A DNA stretch of 64,000 bases from Metabacillus crassostreae (GCF_016908395.1 NZ_JAFBDU010000008.1:124001-188000); one strand, 5' to 3'; shown: positions 19,383-28,275, counted from the stretch's first letter. Notes: a model not told the origin generated them from the sequence alone. A program made the numbers and translations.

Positions 19383-20762
19383 TAAACGTTTATGGATTTT
19401 CCCCCAATGTCGTTTTATTTGCTTGCGTATAAGGCTTTGCAATTTTAATTTTGACATTTTATTATGTGCTTTGTAGGCATAAGTTATAAAATTTCCTCGT
19501 TCTTTATAGTTGAAACCAAGATGAGTATAAATTTTATACAACTTTCTTTTTGGAGCCTTCCGATTGGTTACAAGTGCTATTTTTCGACTTGTATCAACCT
19601 TACGGTATGCTCGACAGTAATATTTAAAAAGACTCTTCTCACGTAATCGTACAGTTTGTCCATCTGTGACAAAACCAAGATAATCTAAAGTACCGTTTTG
19701 TAGAGATTCATCTAAAATATTTCCATTTCTATATATACGTATTTCTGTTTTTTCCTCCTGTATCTTTAAACCAAGACACTTGTATCTTTCAATAATTTCT
19801 AGGATTTCATTCTTCAGCTTATTGAGCAAAGTAATTGATGTATCCGATACTGGCACAACTAATATTAGATCATCACAGTATCTACGATAAAGAGCTCGAT
19901 AGGTTTCGGCCCACAATTTAAGCTCTTCATCAAAATTAATTAGCTGCACATTAGAACAAACTGCACTCATACCTGAACCTTGCGGGATACCAAATGGTTT
20001 TTTATTTTTATAGAGATGTTCTTTTTTAAATGTACGAAATTCTGATGAGGTCATAATTTTAGTCAATTTTCGCTTTTTCAAGAGCTCTTTTAATTTTTTG
20101 ACTCCATAATTTTGTTTTAAAAAGGTATCAATATCAGACTTATTTACATATGAGAATTGCGTTAGGTTTTTAAAGACCTTATACCAATCAACAGGCAATT
20201 CTTCAACACCCAGCACTGTTTTAATATTTTGTTTTAAAGAACAATGATCAATATGATCAAAAAATTTCTTAAAATCAATTGATATTACAACCGCTTGATC
20301 TTGGGTTAAGAGAAAATTAAATACCTCATATGCAAAATCAACATTATTTTTTCCAGGTTTATTATTTCGATAAGCTAATGCATTATCTCCTATTCCTTTT
20401 TCTTCGGCGTACCTATTATAAGCATTATTTAATAAATCTCCGTAGTATTTATAAATGAAACGGTCTTTATGCGAAGCATAAAAGATTTGGCGTACTTTTT
20501 TCTTCCTTTCCTTCTGTCTGTTAAGTGGAAGTGTTTTATCTTTTGAAATAGTTACATATTTATTAAATGTAATATTGAAATGAATAGACGGCAAAAAAGC
20601 ATGTGAAGCAACCCAATCAGGATCTTGGATTTTATTATTCACATGCTCTATTTTTATTGGATTATCAAAATGTAAATAAGACTTAGTTTTATATTTAGTC
20701 CAATCAATCTTTGCAGAGCTAGGGAGGTTATGTAATTGTCGTGGTCTATTACTTTGTTTCAA
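19380..20762 (-). CDS. Defence-associated reverse transcriptase, DRT2-like
   Basis: An RNA-directed DNA polymerase of about 460 residues. Numbered from the chosen start, motif A is ISIDFKKFFDHID (Asp163), motif B GIPQGSGMSAVCSN (258-271) and the catalytic box YCDD (295-298). No maturase, HNH or protease domain follows, so it is not a group II intron RT. YCDD is the active-site variant of the DRT2 (UG2) antiviral RTs, as I recall it. The RNA gene directly upstream fits that class. The perfect AGGAGG at 20777-20772 lies nine bases before TTG 20762, which I take as the start. An ATG at 20786 lies upstream of this site and would translate through it. A retron RT is the main alternative. Confidence 0.8.
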   Translation of the reverse strand: MKQSNRPRQLHNLPSSAKIDWTKYKTKSYLHFDNPIKIEHVNNKIQDPDWVASHAFLPSIHFNITFNKYVTISKDKTLPLNRQKERKKKVRQIFYASHKDRFIYKYYGDLLNNAYNRYAEEKGIGDNALAYRNNKPGKNNVDFAYEVFNFLLTQDQAVVISIDFKKFFDHIDHCSLKQNIKTVLGVEELPVDWYKVFKNLTQFSYVNKSDIDTFLKQNYGVKKLKELLKKRKLTKIMTSSEFRTFKKEHLYKNKKPFGIPQGSGMSAVCSNVQLINFDEELKLWAETYRALYRRYCDDLILVVPVSDTSITLLNKLKNEILEIIERYKCLGLKIQEEKTEIRIYRNGNILDESLQNGTLDYLGFVTDGQTVRLREKSLFKYYCRAYRKVDTSRKIALVTNRKAPKRKLYKIYTHLGFNYKERGNFITYAYKAHNKMSKLKLQSLIRKQIKRHWGKIHKRL

Positions 20763-20779
20763 AACAAAAAACCTCCTAG

Positions 20780-21031
20780 CATACATATTTGGGATTCAAT
20801 GAAGAGCCCGGTGACCACTAAAATCGTTAAACAATTCAATTATAATAACAATAAGGAGTGTATTATAACTGTGATAAGTTTAATAGACATACCAGAATTG
20901 CAAATGCTTTTAGCACTTGTGGAATTGATATGCTTATCAGTCAAATTTCTTGAAAATGAAAAGCTTGACTTGTTGAAACTTATCTCCCTTGCAACCAATT
21001 TGCAAGACGCCTTCAACTTAATAGTTGGATT
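20780..21031 (-). ncRNA. Candidate template ncRNA of the DRT2-like system
   Basis: From the predicted start near 21031 to the RT ribosome-binding site, about 250 nt, the minus-strand RNA folds readily. CAACT/AGTTG forms a 5' hairpin (21027-21014). CTTGCAA/TTGCAAG is a 7-bp stem (about 21006-20988). GTCAA/TTGAC encloses an inner TTTC/GAAA. CATATC/GGTATG encloses AAGTGCT/AGCATTT. AGTTATAATA/TATTATAATT closes a loop (about 20870-20838). GATAAGTTT (20985-20977) can pair with AAACTTATC (20881-20873), bracketing the middle of the RNA. Size and position match the about 280-nt ncRNA of characterised DRT2. The 3' boundary is inferred. Confidence 0.6.
20885..21004 (+). other. Candidate 120-nt template unit encoding an endless Neo-like ORF
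   Basis: On the strand complementary to the ncRNA, one frame is open from before 20787 to the TAA at 21039, which falls outside the RNA, in its promoter. Within it, AGAC occurs at 20885 and again at 21005, exactly 120 nt apart and in phase. Rolling-circle copying between them would give a stop-free 40-residue repeat (starts DIPELQMLLALVEL, ends LISLATNLQ), Leu-rich and predicted to form two helices. Characterised DRT2 also uses a 120-nt unit. Other in-frame registers are possible: TTGCAA repeated at 102 nt and TTAATAG at 138 nt. Confidence 0.45.
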
Positions 21032-21037
21032 AATTCT

Positions 21038-21066
21038 ATAATATAACATTTTTCAATTTTTTTCAA
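21038..21066 (-). promoter_or_regulatory. Promoter of the DRT2-like ncRNA-RT unit
   Basis: On the minus strand TTGAAA (21066-21061), 17 bp and TATTAT (21043-21038) each match the sigma-A consensus at five of six positions. Predicted start is close to 21031. Confidence 0.65.
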
Positions 21067-21324
21067 ATTATCAATTAATACAATCCTAGCTTCATCTCAA
21101 AATAAAAAAAAGATGCATTTTCCCCAGATGCTGCAGACTTGTCTTTATTAAAAATTCAAAAAAAAGCTACAAATTAAATCTAAAGGGTTTCGTTTTCAGG
21201 GGCATTCTTAATAAATCACATAAGAAATAACGCACTTAAGAAGAAAGTTGTGAAAAAGCATTTTTAGTTTGGTAAAATTATTATATTAGTTATTTCAACA
21301 TACAAGGATTGTAGGTGTAAGATT

Positions 21325-22425
21325 TTGTTTTTAACTGTGAACAAATATAATGGCGGATTAAATGTATACGAAGAAACAAATTTTAAATCACTTAATATAC
21401 TTGAAAGAAACGATATTGAGCGTTGGGTAATTGAACAACCAGAAATATTAGGAGAAAAACTTTATATCTTAACAAATGAATATGATAAGTTCAATAAAAC
21501 TTCAGAAAGGCTCGATGTACTAGCTTTGGATGAGCAAGGTGAATTAGTAATTATTGAACTGAAGCGTGATGATAGCGGTAAATCTGTTGAACTACAAGCT
21601 GTTAAATACGCTGCCTATTGTTCAACATTAACGGTGGATGAAATTATTGGGATACATAAAGATTATCTTCAGAAGAACGGTTTTCATTTATCAGAAGAAG
21701 AAATAAAGGATAAGCTTGATGAATTTATTGGGGGTGAACTTGAGTCTATATCTGACCGGCCAAGAATTATTATTGCTTCGAGAGAATTCAGACCAGAAGT
21801 AACAGCAACTGTTCTATGGTTGAGGAAGTTTGGGATTGAAATTAGCTGTGTTAAATTCACAGTTTATAATTTAAATGAAAAAGAAATAGCCATAAATTCA
21901 TCTGTTATTATTCCATTAGTAGAGACTGAAGAATACACCATTCGTGCTGAGAGGAAAGAGGTTAATGAGAAAGAAATATCTGAGAAGATTCAGATCAAAC
22001 ACAAATTTCTCGATAGTTTAAATAAAAGGATTATCGAAGAGATGGGTATAGATAATAGCTTGCTTAAAATGAATCAAAATTATCATTATATTCAAATTAA
22101 AGCTGATGTACCAGGAGGACATTTCGAATTTTGTTTAAGGGGAAAAAGTGCCCTTGAAGTAGGACTACATTTCGAAAGGCAAAACGATGATCGTAATAAA
22201 GAACGTGTTGAATATATAGAGAGTAAATTTGGAGCAATACTTGAAGAAGAACTTAATGATGTTAGTTTAACATTTCAAAGCAATTGGAATGGAAACAAAA
22301 AGATGGCACGAATTTATATTAAAGGTGATTTAGGAGAATTAAACAAAGCTTTAGAGGATTGGGCTATTGAAAAGATGAGCATTTTATATAAACGCTTAAA
22401 AGACGAAGTAGATGGTAGGCAATGA
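21325..22425 (+). CDS. PD-(D/E)XK-type (DUF91/NucS-like) nuclease
   Basis: A 366-residue protein whose N-terminal domain has the restriction-endonuclease-fold signature ERLDVLALDEQGELVIIELK: Asp64, Glu78-x-Lys80, then QAVKYAAYCS. This is the arrangement of DUF91/NucS-related nucleases. The C-terminal half (about 220-360) resembles the DUF4268 type of domain. The start is a TTG at 21325 with AGGTG eight bases upstream; GTG 21337 is the alternative. It is the only plus-strand gene of the island, divergent from the DRT2-like unit and convergent with ssrA. It is probably a stand-alone defence or DNA-repair nuclease. Confidence 0.75.
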   Translation: MFLTVNKYNGGLNVYEETNFKSLNILERNDIERWVIEQPEILGEKLYILTNEYDKFNKTSERLDVLALDEQGELVIIELKRDDSGKSVELQAVKYAAYCSTLTVDEIIGIHKDYLQKNGFHLSEEEIKDKLDEFIGGELESISDRPRIIIASREFRPEVTATVLWLRKFGIEISCVKFTVYNLNEKEIAINSSVIIPLVETEEYTIRAERKEVNEKEISEKIQIKHKFLDSLNKRIIEEMGIDNSLLKMNQNYHYIQIKADVPGGHFEFCLRGKSALEVGLHFERQNDDRNKERVEYIESKFGAILEEELNDVSLTFQSNWNGNKKMARIYIKGDLGELNKALEDWAIEKMSILYKRLKDEVDGRQ

Positions 22426-22634
22426 GAAATTATTAATCAAAAGAAATATGTAAAACATAATTAAAAGGAAAGTCTCCTACTTTTATAAGTGTTTAGGTAG
22501 GAAATCTGAATTGTTACGCTTGTAAACCTAATGCATTTAATTAATTGAACAAGGCCGGATTTTTATAAGAAAGCAAAACTCCTGTTTTTATTTATATATG
22601 TAAGGTAAGATATTTTTCATAAACTCAAACAATG

Positions 22635-22704
22635 TTTTAAAGCATAATTTTGACACTTTTATTTTAAAGCATAATGATGTCACAATGACAATTTTATGCT
22701 TTAA
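22635..22704. repeat. Short repeats next to the ssrA 3' end
   Basis: TTTTAAAGCATAAT occurs at 22635-22648 and again at 22662-22675 (27-bp period), and an inverted ATTTTATGCTTTAA lies at 22691-22704. They sit 35-105 bases from the tmRNA 3' terminus at the island boundary. This is where integrase arm-binding sites would be expected; that role is inferred. Confidence 0.55.
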
Positions 22705-22709
22705 GTCAC

Positions 22710-22744
22710 AACAAAACAAAAACCACCAAATATGTATTTGGTGG
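22710..22744 (-). terminator. ssrA terminator
   Basis: On the minus strand CCACCAAATA and TATTTGGTGG form a perfect 10-bp stem with a 2-base loop, followed by TTTTTGTTTT. The stem uses the tmRNA 3' CCACCA. Confidence 0.85.
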
Positions 22745-23372
22745 AGACGGTGGGACATGCTATTCCATGCTTTCGTCATGGCACTGACTATATCTTGAAC
22801 CTTGTTAGGTCCTTCGGCGTCTTATACGAAAAGTAGTTTTACCTTTAGAAAAGGCAGATTTTCGTATCCTAGTACTACCAAGTTGGCAGCCTATAAGTCG
22901 ATACACGGCTGTTAGATCGCTCTACATACCGCTCGGCATTGCCCTATCACTTTAATGTGACTTAGGTTTCACCGATAAAGCCGAATTTTCACTTATGTGT
23001 TACCACATAAGGCGACTAATTACTAATCGAACCCACGTCCAGACATATCGGCACTTAAGCGTCTACGAGCGTAGTCGATAAATTCGCAGTTTCGCTAACT
23101 CCTATGCCTATCGACAGGCGTCAGAGCAGCTAGTCTGATTAGTCTCTTCCATCATCCCCAGACGGAGGAATTAGGCGTAGTCCACTAAGAGTGAGTCCCT
23201 TACCCTACCACATGGACGATGGAGGGAGGAACTAGCTATGCAGTTATTAAGCTGCTAAAGCTAAGTTATTGTTAGATTTGCCAGTTATTATTGGCGTGAC
23301 GTTTTAACGAAGACGATCCCTTCGGCCCGCAACCTAAGCTCGAACTACCCCTGTCGAATCCGTAACGTCCCC
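22739..23372 (-). ncRNA. ssrA: tmRNA, interrupted by a group I intron
   Basis: tmRNA rescues stalled ribosomes and tags the nascent peptide for degradation, working with SmpB encoded just upstream. The 5' end is GGGGACGTTACGGATTC at 23372. The reading frame at 23282 encodes the tag GKSNNNLALAA followed by TAA TAA (23249-23244). The 3' acceptor strand CCGTCTCCACCA ends at 22739. The T arm GTGGGTTCGAT (5' part, ending 23036) is separated from TCCCAC (starting 22755) by 280 nt. Joining them restores a perfect 5-bp T stem with a 7-base loop. Exonic length is 354 nt, normal for Bacillaceae. Confidence 0.93.
22756..23035 (-). ncRNA. Group I self-splicing intron in the tmRNA T-loop
   Basis: The 280-nt insert has group I hallmarks. 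The 5' exon ends in U and the intron ends in G. The exon bases CGAU pair with intron GUCG (about 23026-23023), giving the obligatory U-G wobble at the 5' splice site, extended by two intron pairs around a GUAAU loop. The conserved core element AAGATATAGTC is present near the 3' side. No homing endonuclease frame is inside. Group I introns in the T-loop of ssrA are known in some Firmicutes. The intron boundaries are fixed by the T-arm sequence on either side. Confidence 0.88.
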
Positions 23373-23476
23373 ATGATAGCCGTATTTACCAGCTTGGGAA
23401 TACGGGAGATATTACAAAAGTAGAATAAGCTTAATTGCTTATGAAATTGTGTGTAAGTGACTGTCTTACAAAATCT

Positions 23477-23504
23477 ATTATAACAGACTGAGACAAGAAT
23501 GCAA
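23477..23504 (-). promoter_or_regulatory. Promoter of ssrA
   Basis: On the minus strand TTGCAT (23504-23499), 16 bp and a perfect TATAAT (23482-23477) precede the tmRNA by about 100 nt. The leader has a CCGTATT/AATACGG hairpin just before the mature 5' end, presumably removed during processing. Confidence 0.6.
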
Positions 23505-23539
23505 TTGTAAGGTTTTACCTATTGGATCTTCTGGAAGTT

Positions 23540-24007
23540 TTAAATCTTTTGACGTTCTCTAAAAGCACGTTCGATATCACGCTTCGCTTCTTTTTTCTTC
23601 AAGTCTTCACGCTTATCGTATTTCTTTTTACCCTTACCAAGACCAATTAAAACCTTCGCATATCCATTTTTTAAATACATTTTCAAAGGAACAAGTGCAT
23701 AGCCATCTTCTTTTGTTGCACCAATTAATTTAACAATTTCCTTTTTGTGCAGAAGTAGTTTTCTTGTTCGTAATGGATCATGGTTATAGCGATTTCCCTG
23801 CTCATATGGACTAACATGCATATTGAGTAAAAAAACTTCACCACGATCAATACGCGCATAAGAATCCTTAAGATTTGCACGACCATTTCGAATTGATTTG
23901 ATTTCCGTTCCTTGAAGAACAATGCCGGCTTCAAACGTTTCTTCAATTGAAAAATCGTGGTTTGCCTTTTTGTTTTGAGCAACTACTTTTCCCATTCCTT
24001 TAGGCAT
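23540..24007 (-). CDS. smpB: SsrA-binding protein SmpB
   Basis: A 155-residue OB-fold protein that binds the tRNA-like domain of tmRNA and carries it to stalled ribosomes. The N-terminal [21 protein letters not shown] block and the basic C-terminal tail ([25 protein letters not shown]) that lies in the mRNA channel are both intact. AGGAGG precedes ATG 24007. It lies upstream of ssrA on the same strand, the usual Bacillaceae order. Confidence 0.97.
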   Translation of the reverse strand: MPKGMGKVVAQNKKANHDFSIEETFEAGIVLQGTEIKSIRNGRANLKDSYARIDRGEVFLLNMHVSPYEQGNRYNHDPLRTRKLLLHKKEIVKLIGATKEDGYALVPLKMYLKNGYAKVLIGLGKGKKKYDKREDLKKKEAKRDIERAFRERQKI

Positions 24008-24509
24008 TGTGTTGCCTCCTCTCGGGTGTACCTATCATTATAGCGGTAACTTATATTTTAACAAAAAATGGACGTAAACTCAATGAATTGGGCTTTAAAG
24101 ATTTTAAAGGATAATTTGCTTAGAGATTTTATGTAACTAGACAAACAAGAGCTGACAATAAAGGGCGGATCACTTATATACAGAACAAAATGGAGAAAAA
24201 CAAACGAAGTATCATCAATATAAAAAATAAGAACAGACCATATGCAGTTTTCTTTTAAGATTCACTTGAAATATCCAACCTTTCTGTTCATTAAACACTT
24301 TTCTCACTAACAGCATAAGTATTGCTGTGAATATGTTTCTTTCCCACTTAACTAGATAAAGTTTTTGGACTTTTATTCTTCACTAACTTATGGGATGAGA
24401 AGGTTATTTACTACTTATACAAGTGTTTCATGTTCCAAGCTCTAAAGCTTTTGTATGAATTCATTTTTTACGCTTAAACTATGGATGAAATGAATTAAAT
24501 TAGAAAGGA
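24008..24509. other. Intergenic region smpB / DUF2383-like gene
   Basis: About 500 bases between divergent genes. I see no gene, RNA or strong hairpin; promoters for both flanking genes are expected but no clear consensus pair stood out. Confidence 0.4.
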
Positions 24510-24953
24510 ATGATTTCAATAGAAAATCAGAATGTTGTAAAAACCTTGAACCAGCTACTGCAAGGACAATACATGGGAATACATTCTTTTGAAGAGTTTA
24601 TAAAAAACCTTGATGACTCTTCCCCGCTTCGTAATAAATTTATTACTATCCAAAAGGACTTAAAACACCATTCAGACCTGATTTCAGAACGAATTCAAGA
24701 GCTTAAAGGAACACCAGCTACTAGTGAAGGAGTTGTTGGTAGAATCGAACTTTATATTAGCCAAATATTTGATCACTCAAATAGTGAAAAGGAAATTCTA
24801 AAACATGCAATTAAGGGAGAAAATCTCTATGGAATAAAAATGACTGAGAAATTGGTTCGTGATAAACTTGATGAGGAAAGTTTGAACCTTGTTGATCGTA
24901 TTTTAGATAAACAAAGAGAGCATGTCGATTATTTAAAATCTGAGTTACACTGA
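24510..24953 (+). CDS. DUF2383-like four-helix protein
   Basis: About 147 residues, nearly all helical, with the ferritin-like pattern of paired Glu/His positions (MGIHSFEEFI, LKHHSDLISERIQEL, KREHVDYLKSELH-like end). This matches the DUF2383/PA2169 group of small helical-bundle proteins of unknown function. The ATG at 24510 is only one base from AAAGG, so the true start may be a few codons inside. Single gene with its own terminator, divergent from smpB. Confidence 0.65.
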   Translation: MISIENQNVVKTLNQLLQGQYMGIHSFEEFIKNLDDSSPLRNKFITIQKDLKHHSDLISERIQELKGTPATSEGVVGRIELYISQIFDHSNSEKEILKHAIKGENLYGIKMTEKLVRDKLDEESLNLVDRILDKQREHVDYLKSELH

Positions 24954-24980
24954 TACATAGAATTGATAAAGAAGTCTAAG

Positions 24981-25011
24981 GACTAGGTGTTTTTTTCCTA
25001 GTCTTTTTTTC
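24981..25011 (+). terminator. Terminator of the DUF2383-like gene
   Basis: GACTAGG pairs with CCTAGTC and is followed by TTTTTTT, 25 bases after the stop. Confidence 0.85.
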
Positions 25012-25100
25012 TACAGTGCTAATCAAGTGCAAAAGTTGATTTTAGTCTGCTTTGACAATGTGATTCCTTATGCCTCAACAGTCTCAATAATCGTTAATAT

Positions 25101-25144
25101 ATCACTAGCAGACCAAATCAAATACGATTTGGTCTGCTAGTGAT
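25101..25144. repeat. Perfect 19-bp inverted repeat
   Basis: ATCACTAGCAGACCAAATC, a 6-base AAATAC loop, then its exact complement. There is no T-tract on either side. It lies between convergent genes, 35 bases past the rnr stop, and could act as a bidirectional terminator or RNA-stabilising hairpin. Confidence 0.7.
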
Positions 25145-25179
25145 AGTTAACATGAATTTGTACAAAACCTCAAAGGAAA

Positions 25180-27519
25180 TTATCGTTTTTTCTTTTTACG
25201 CTTTGCTTTTGGTGCATTTTCAAAATGCTTCTTCTTTTTACGTGGAGGACGAGTTGACCAGTCTCCTGATTTTTCGTCTTCTTTTTTCTTACCATACTTT
25301 AAGTTGTCTGGCTTTCTACCTTTACCTGCAATGATGACTTTTTTAGGAGCATCTTTATCAGGACGTTTTCTCGTACCCTTCATGCCCACAACTTCAAAAT
25401 CAATAGAACGTTCATCTTTATTAACATTTACAACACGAACCGTGATTTCATCACCAATTCGATAAACATTACCAGTACGTTCACCAATCATTGCGTAATG
25501 GCGTTCATCATAGCGATAATAGTCATCTGTTAAATAGCTAACATGGATTAGACCCTCGATTGTGTTAGGCAGCTCAACAAACATACCAAAGTTTGTGACA
25601 GAGCTAATCATTCCGTCGTATTCCTCGCCAATTTTATCAAGCATATATTCTGCTTTTTTCAGTTCATCTGTTTCACGTTCAGCTTCAACCGCTCGTCTTT
25701 CCATATTAGAAGAATGCTCTGCTATAACAGGTAAGCTTTCTGCCCATTTAGAACGAGTATCTCCATCCACTTTACCTTCTATTAGATACGTACGAATTAA
25801 GCGATGCACAATTAAATCCGGGTAACGACGAATTGGTGAAGTGAAATGAGTATAATATTCAGTTGATAAACCAAAATGTCCAAGGCTTTCTGGATCATAT
25901 TTTGCTTGCTTCATCGAGCGTAACATAACCGTTGAAATAACCGTTTCTTCTGGTTTACCGGCAACTTCTTCGATAATGTTTTGTAATGCTCTTGGATGTA
26001 TTTCATTTGCTGTTCCTTTTACAGAATAGCCGAAATTTGTAATGAATTCTAAGAAACGTTGAAGCTTCTCAGCATTAGGATCTTCATGGATACGATAAAT
26101 GAACGGTACATTCATCCAATGAAAATGCTCTGCAACTGTTTCATTTGCAAGCAGCATGAACTCCTCAATAAGACGTTCAGCTACTGAACGTTCACGTATC
26201 ACAACATCTGTTGGGTGACCCTTTGGATCAACTAACACCTTCGCTTCTTTAAAATCAAAGTCAATTGCACCACGATCCATACGTTTTTTACGAAGAATCT
26301 GTGCTAAATCCGCCATTTCTTCAAACATAGGAACAAGGTTTTCATATTTTTGCAGAAGAGCTTCATCTTTGTCTTCAAGAATTTTTTTCACATCTGTATA
26401 TGTCATTCGTTCTGTTGTTTTAATCACACTTTGAAAAATCTCATGCTTAACAACTTGACCTTCAGCATCGATTTCCATTTCACAGGATAGTGTTAATCGA
26501 TCAACCTTTGGATTTAATGAACAAATTCCATTTGAAAGACGATGTGGAATCATTGGAATAACTCGGTCAACTAAATAAACACTTGTTCCACGTTCAACCG
26601 CTTCACGATCAATTGGAGATTGCTCTGTTACATAATGACTAACATCTGCAATATGAACACCAAGCTTATAGTTACCATTTTCAAGCTTTGTGACCGTAAC
26701 TGCATCATCTAAATCCTTTGCGTCTGCTCCATCTATTGTCACAATCGTTTCGTTACGTAGATCACGGCGATCCTTTAAATCTTCTTCTTTAATTTCATCT
26801 GGTACATCATTTGCTTGTTCTAGAGCTTCTACTGGGAACGGACCAGGTAACCCGTGTTTATGAATAACAGATAAAATATCAACACCAGGATCATTTTTAT
26901 GACCTAGTATGTCGATTATCTCACCTTCAGCACTCATACGGCCTTCAGGATACGTCGTTAATTTCACAACAACCTTATGTCCTTCAATAGCACCCTTTGA
27001 TGCATTTTTTGGGATAAAAATATCATTTGCAATCTTTTTATCATCTGGAATGACAAATCCAAAGTTTTTACTTTCTGTATATGTTCCAACAACCTCTTTT
27101 ACTCCACGTTCTAAGATTCGAATAATTGAGCCTTCTTGGCGTGAGCCATTCGCAGATTTCGGGCTTACTCGAACAAGAACAATGTCACCATGCATCGCTG
27201 TTTTTAGCTCAGTTGGTGGGATGAATATATCATCTAAGCTTGTATCCTCAGGATCAACAAAAGCAAACCCTTTTGCATGGCCAATTAGCTTTCCTTTTAA
27301 TAAATTCATTTTTTCAGGAAGACCATAGCGGTTACTACGTGTTCGAACAACCAATCCCTCTTCTTCCATCACAACTAATGCTTTAACAAATTCTTTAAAT
27401 TCTGCTGAATCCTCTATTCCAAATGCTTCTTCAAGTTCTTGTACTGTAAGTGGTTTATATGCTTCTTCCTTCATAAAACCAAGCAGCTTATTTATATGTA
27501 CTTGTATTTCTTGATCCAT
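25180..27519 (-). CDS. rnr: Ribonuclease R
   Basis: A 779-residue 3'-5' exoribonuclease that degrades structured RNA and takes part in tmRNA maturation and non-stop mRNA decay, which suits its place near smpB-ssrA. N-terminal winged-helix and cold-shock domains are followed by the RNB domain, with catalytic aspartates in [14 protein letters not shown] (about 265-278). An S1 domain follows ([17 protein letters not shown], about 640-720), then a Lys-rich tail. AGGAGG precedes ATG 27519; the est gene ends 16 bases upstream. Confidence 0.97.
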   Translation of the reverse strand: MDQEIQVHINKLLGFMKEEAYKPLTVQELEEAFGIEDSAEFKEFVKALVVMEEEGLVVRTRSNRYGLPEKMNLLKGKLIGHAKGFAFVDPEDTSLDDIFIPPTELKTAMHGDIVLVRVSPKSANGSRQEGSIIRILERGVKEVVGTYTESKNFGFVIPDDKKIANDIFIPKNASKGAIEGHKVVVKLTTYPEGRMSAEGEIIDILGHKNDPGVDILSVIHKHGLPGPFPVEALEQANDVPDEIKEEDLKDRRDLRNETIVTIDGADAKDLDDAVTVTKLENGNYKLGVHIADVSHYVTEQSPIDREAVERGTSVYLVDRVIPMIPHRLSNGICSLNPKVDRLTLSCEMEIDAEGQVVKHEIFQSVIKTTERMTYTDVKKILEDKDEALLQKYENLVPMFEEMADLAQILRKKRMDRGAIDFDFKEAKVLVDPKGHPTDVVIRERSVAERLIEEFMLLANETVAEHFHWMNVPFIYRIHEDPNAEKLQRFLEFITNFGYSVKGTANEIHPRALQNIIEEVAGKPEETVISTVMLRSMKQAKYDPESLGHFGLSTEYYTHFTSPIRRYPDLIVHRLIRTYLIEGKVDGDTRSKWAESLPVIAEHSSNMERRAVEAERETDELKKAEYMLDKIGEEYDGMISSVTNFGMFVELPNTIEGLIHVSYLTDDYYRYDERHYAMIGERTGNVYRIGDEITVRVVNVNKDERSIDFEVVGMKGTRKRPDKDAPKKVIIAGKGRKPDNLKYGKKKEDEKSGDWSTRPPRKKKKHFENAPKAKRKKKKR

Positions 27520-27534
27520 TAAACATCCTCCTTT

Positions 27535-28275
27535 TTACCAATCAAGACTTTCTAAAAATTCATAAACATCTTCATGAAGTTGATCTCGTTCTTTATCAAG
27601 AGTTAACACATGTCCAGATTCTTCGTACCACTTAATTTTTTTATGATCATTTTCTACTTCATTGTAGATAATATTGGCACTATCTGTATTAATCATGTGA
27701 TCATGTCTTCCCTGTGCAACAAAGGTTGGAGAATAAATCATATCTACATTATCTCGAACAGAAGCAATCAACTCTTGTAATGCTTTTAATGTATTCATAG
27801 GAGATTTTTCAAACTCTCTCATTTCAGCTTCAATTTCTTCAGGAGTTTTCCCCTCGAATTTTTTATAATTTCTAGCATATTCGAGAACACCTTCATACAT
27901 GACTTCTTCACTTTTTATATACATAGGTGCACACATTGGGATAATACCCTTTACAGGTACAGTGTAACCTAATTTCAAGGAAAACACTCCACCTAGTGAC
28001 AATCCGCCAACGGCAATATCTTCAAATCCCATATCCTTTAAATGCTGATAGCCTTCTTCAACATCTTTCCACCAATCCTCAGGCCCTGTCGAAACAAGCT
28101 CCTCAGGAGGAACTCCATGTCCCTTATATTGTGGTGCATGACAAGTATACCCTCGCTCACTTAAAAAACGCGCAAGCATCCTTACATCAGCAGTATTCCC
28201 TGTAAATCCATGTAATAAAAGTACAGCTCTGTCTCCACCCTCAAATGTAAATGGCTTCGGTAAAACTTTTTTCAT
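27535..28275 (-). CDS. est: Carboxylesterase, alpha/beta hydrolase
   Basis: A 246-residue alpha/beta hydrolase. LLHGFTGN forms the oxyanion-hole turn, GGLSLGG carries the nucleophile Ser, and the acid (QGRHDHMI region) and His (ESGHVLTLD) lie near the C terminus. This is the Geobacillus Est30 / B. subtilis YvaK type of short-chain carboxylesterase. It sits between secG and rnr as in other Bacillaceae. Confidence 0.93.
   Translation of the reverse strand: MKKVLPKPFTFEGGDRAVLLLHGFTGNTADVRMLARFLSERGYTCHAPQYKGHGVPPEELVSTGPEDWWKDVEEGYQHLKDMGFEDIAVGGLSLGGVFSLKLGYTVPVKGIIPMCAPMYIKSEEVMYEGVLEYARNYKKFEGKTPEEIEAEMREFEKSPMNTLKALQELIASVRDNVDMIYSPTFVAQGRHDHMINTDSANIIYNEVENDHKKIKWYEESGHVLTLDKERDQLHEDVYEFLESLDW

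Noticed and set aside
20736-21041. Plus-strand 101-codon frame as a conventional gene
   Set aside because: It would overlap the RT start on the opposite strand. It has no well-spaced ribosome-binding site with a standard start and spans the structured RNA; it is better explained as a template-encoded repeat.
20780-21066. Retron msr-msd
   Set aside because: No pair of inverted a1/a2 arms flanking an msd hairpin and no branching-G context was seen, and the RT has YCDD rather than the usual retron YADD/YVDD; not fully excluded.
24008-24509. Search for a CRISPR array, riboswitch or tRNA in the larger intergenic gaps
   Set aside because: No regularly spaced repeats, cloverleaf or recognisable aptamer found there or elsewhere in the window.
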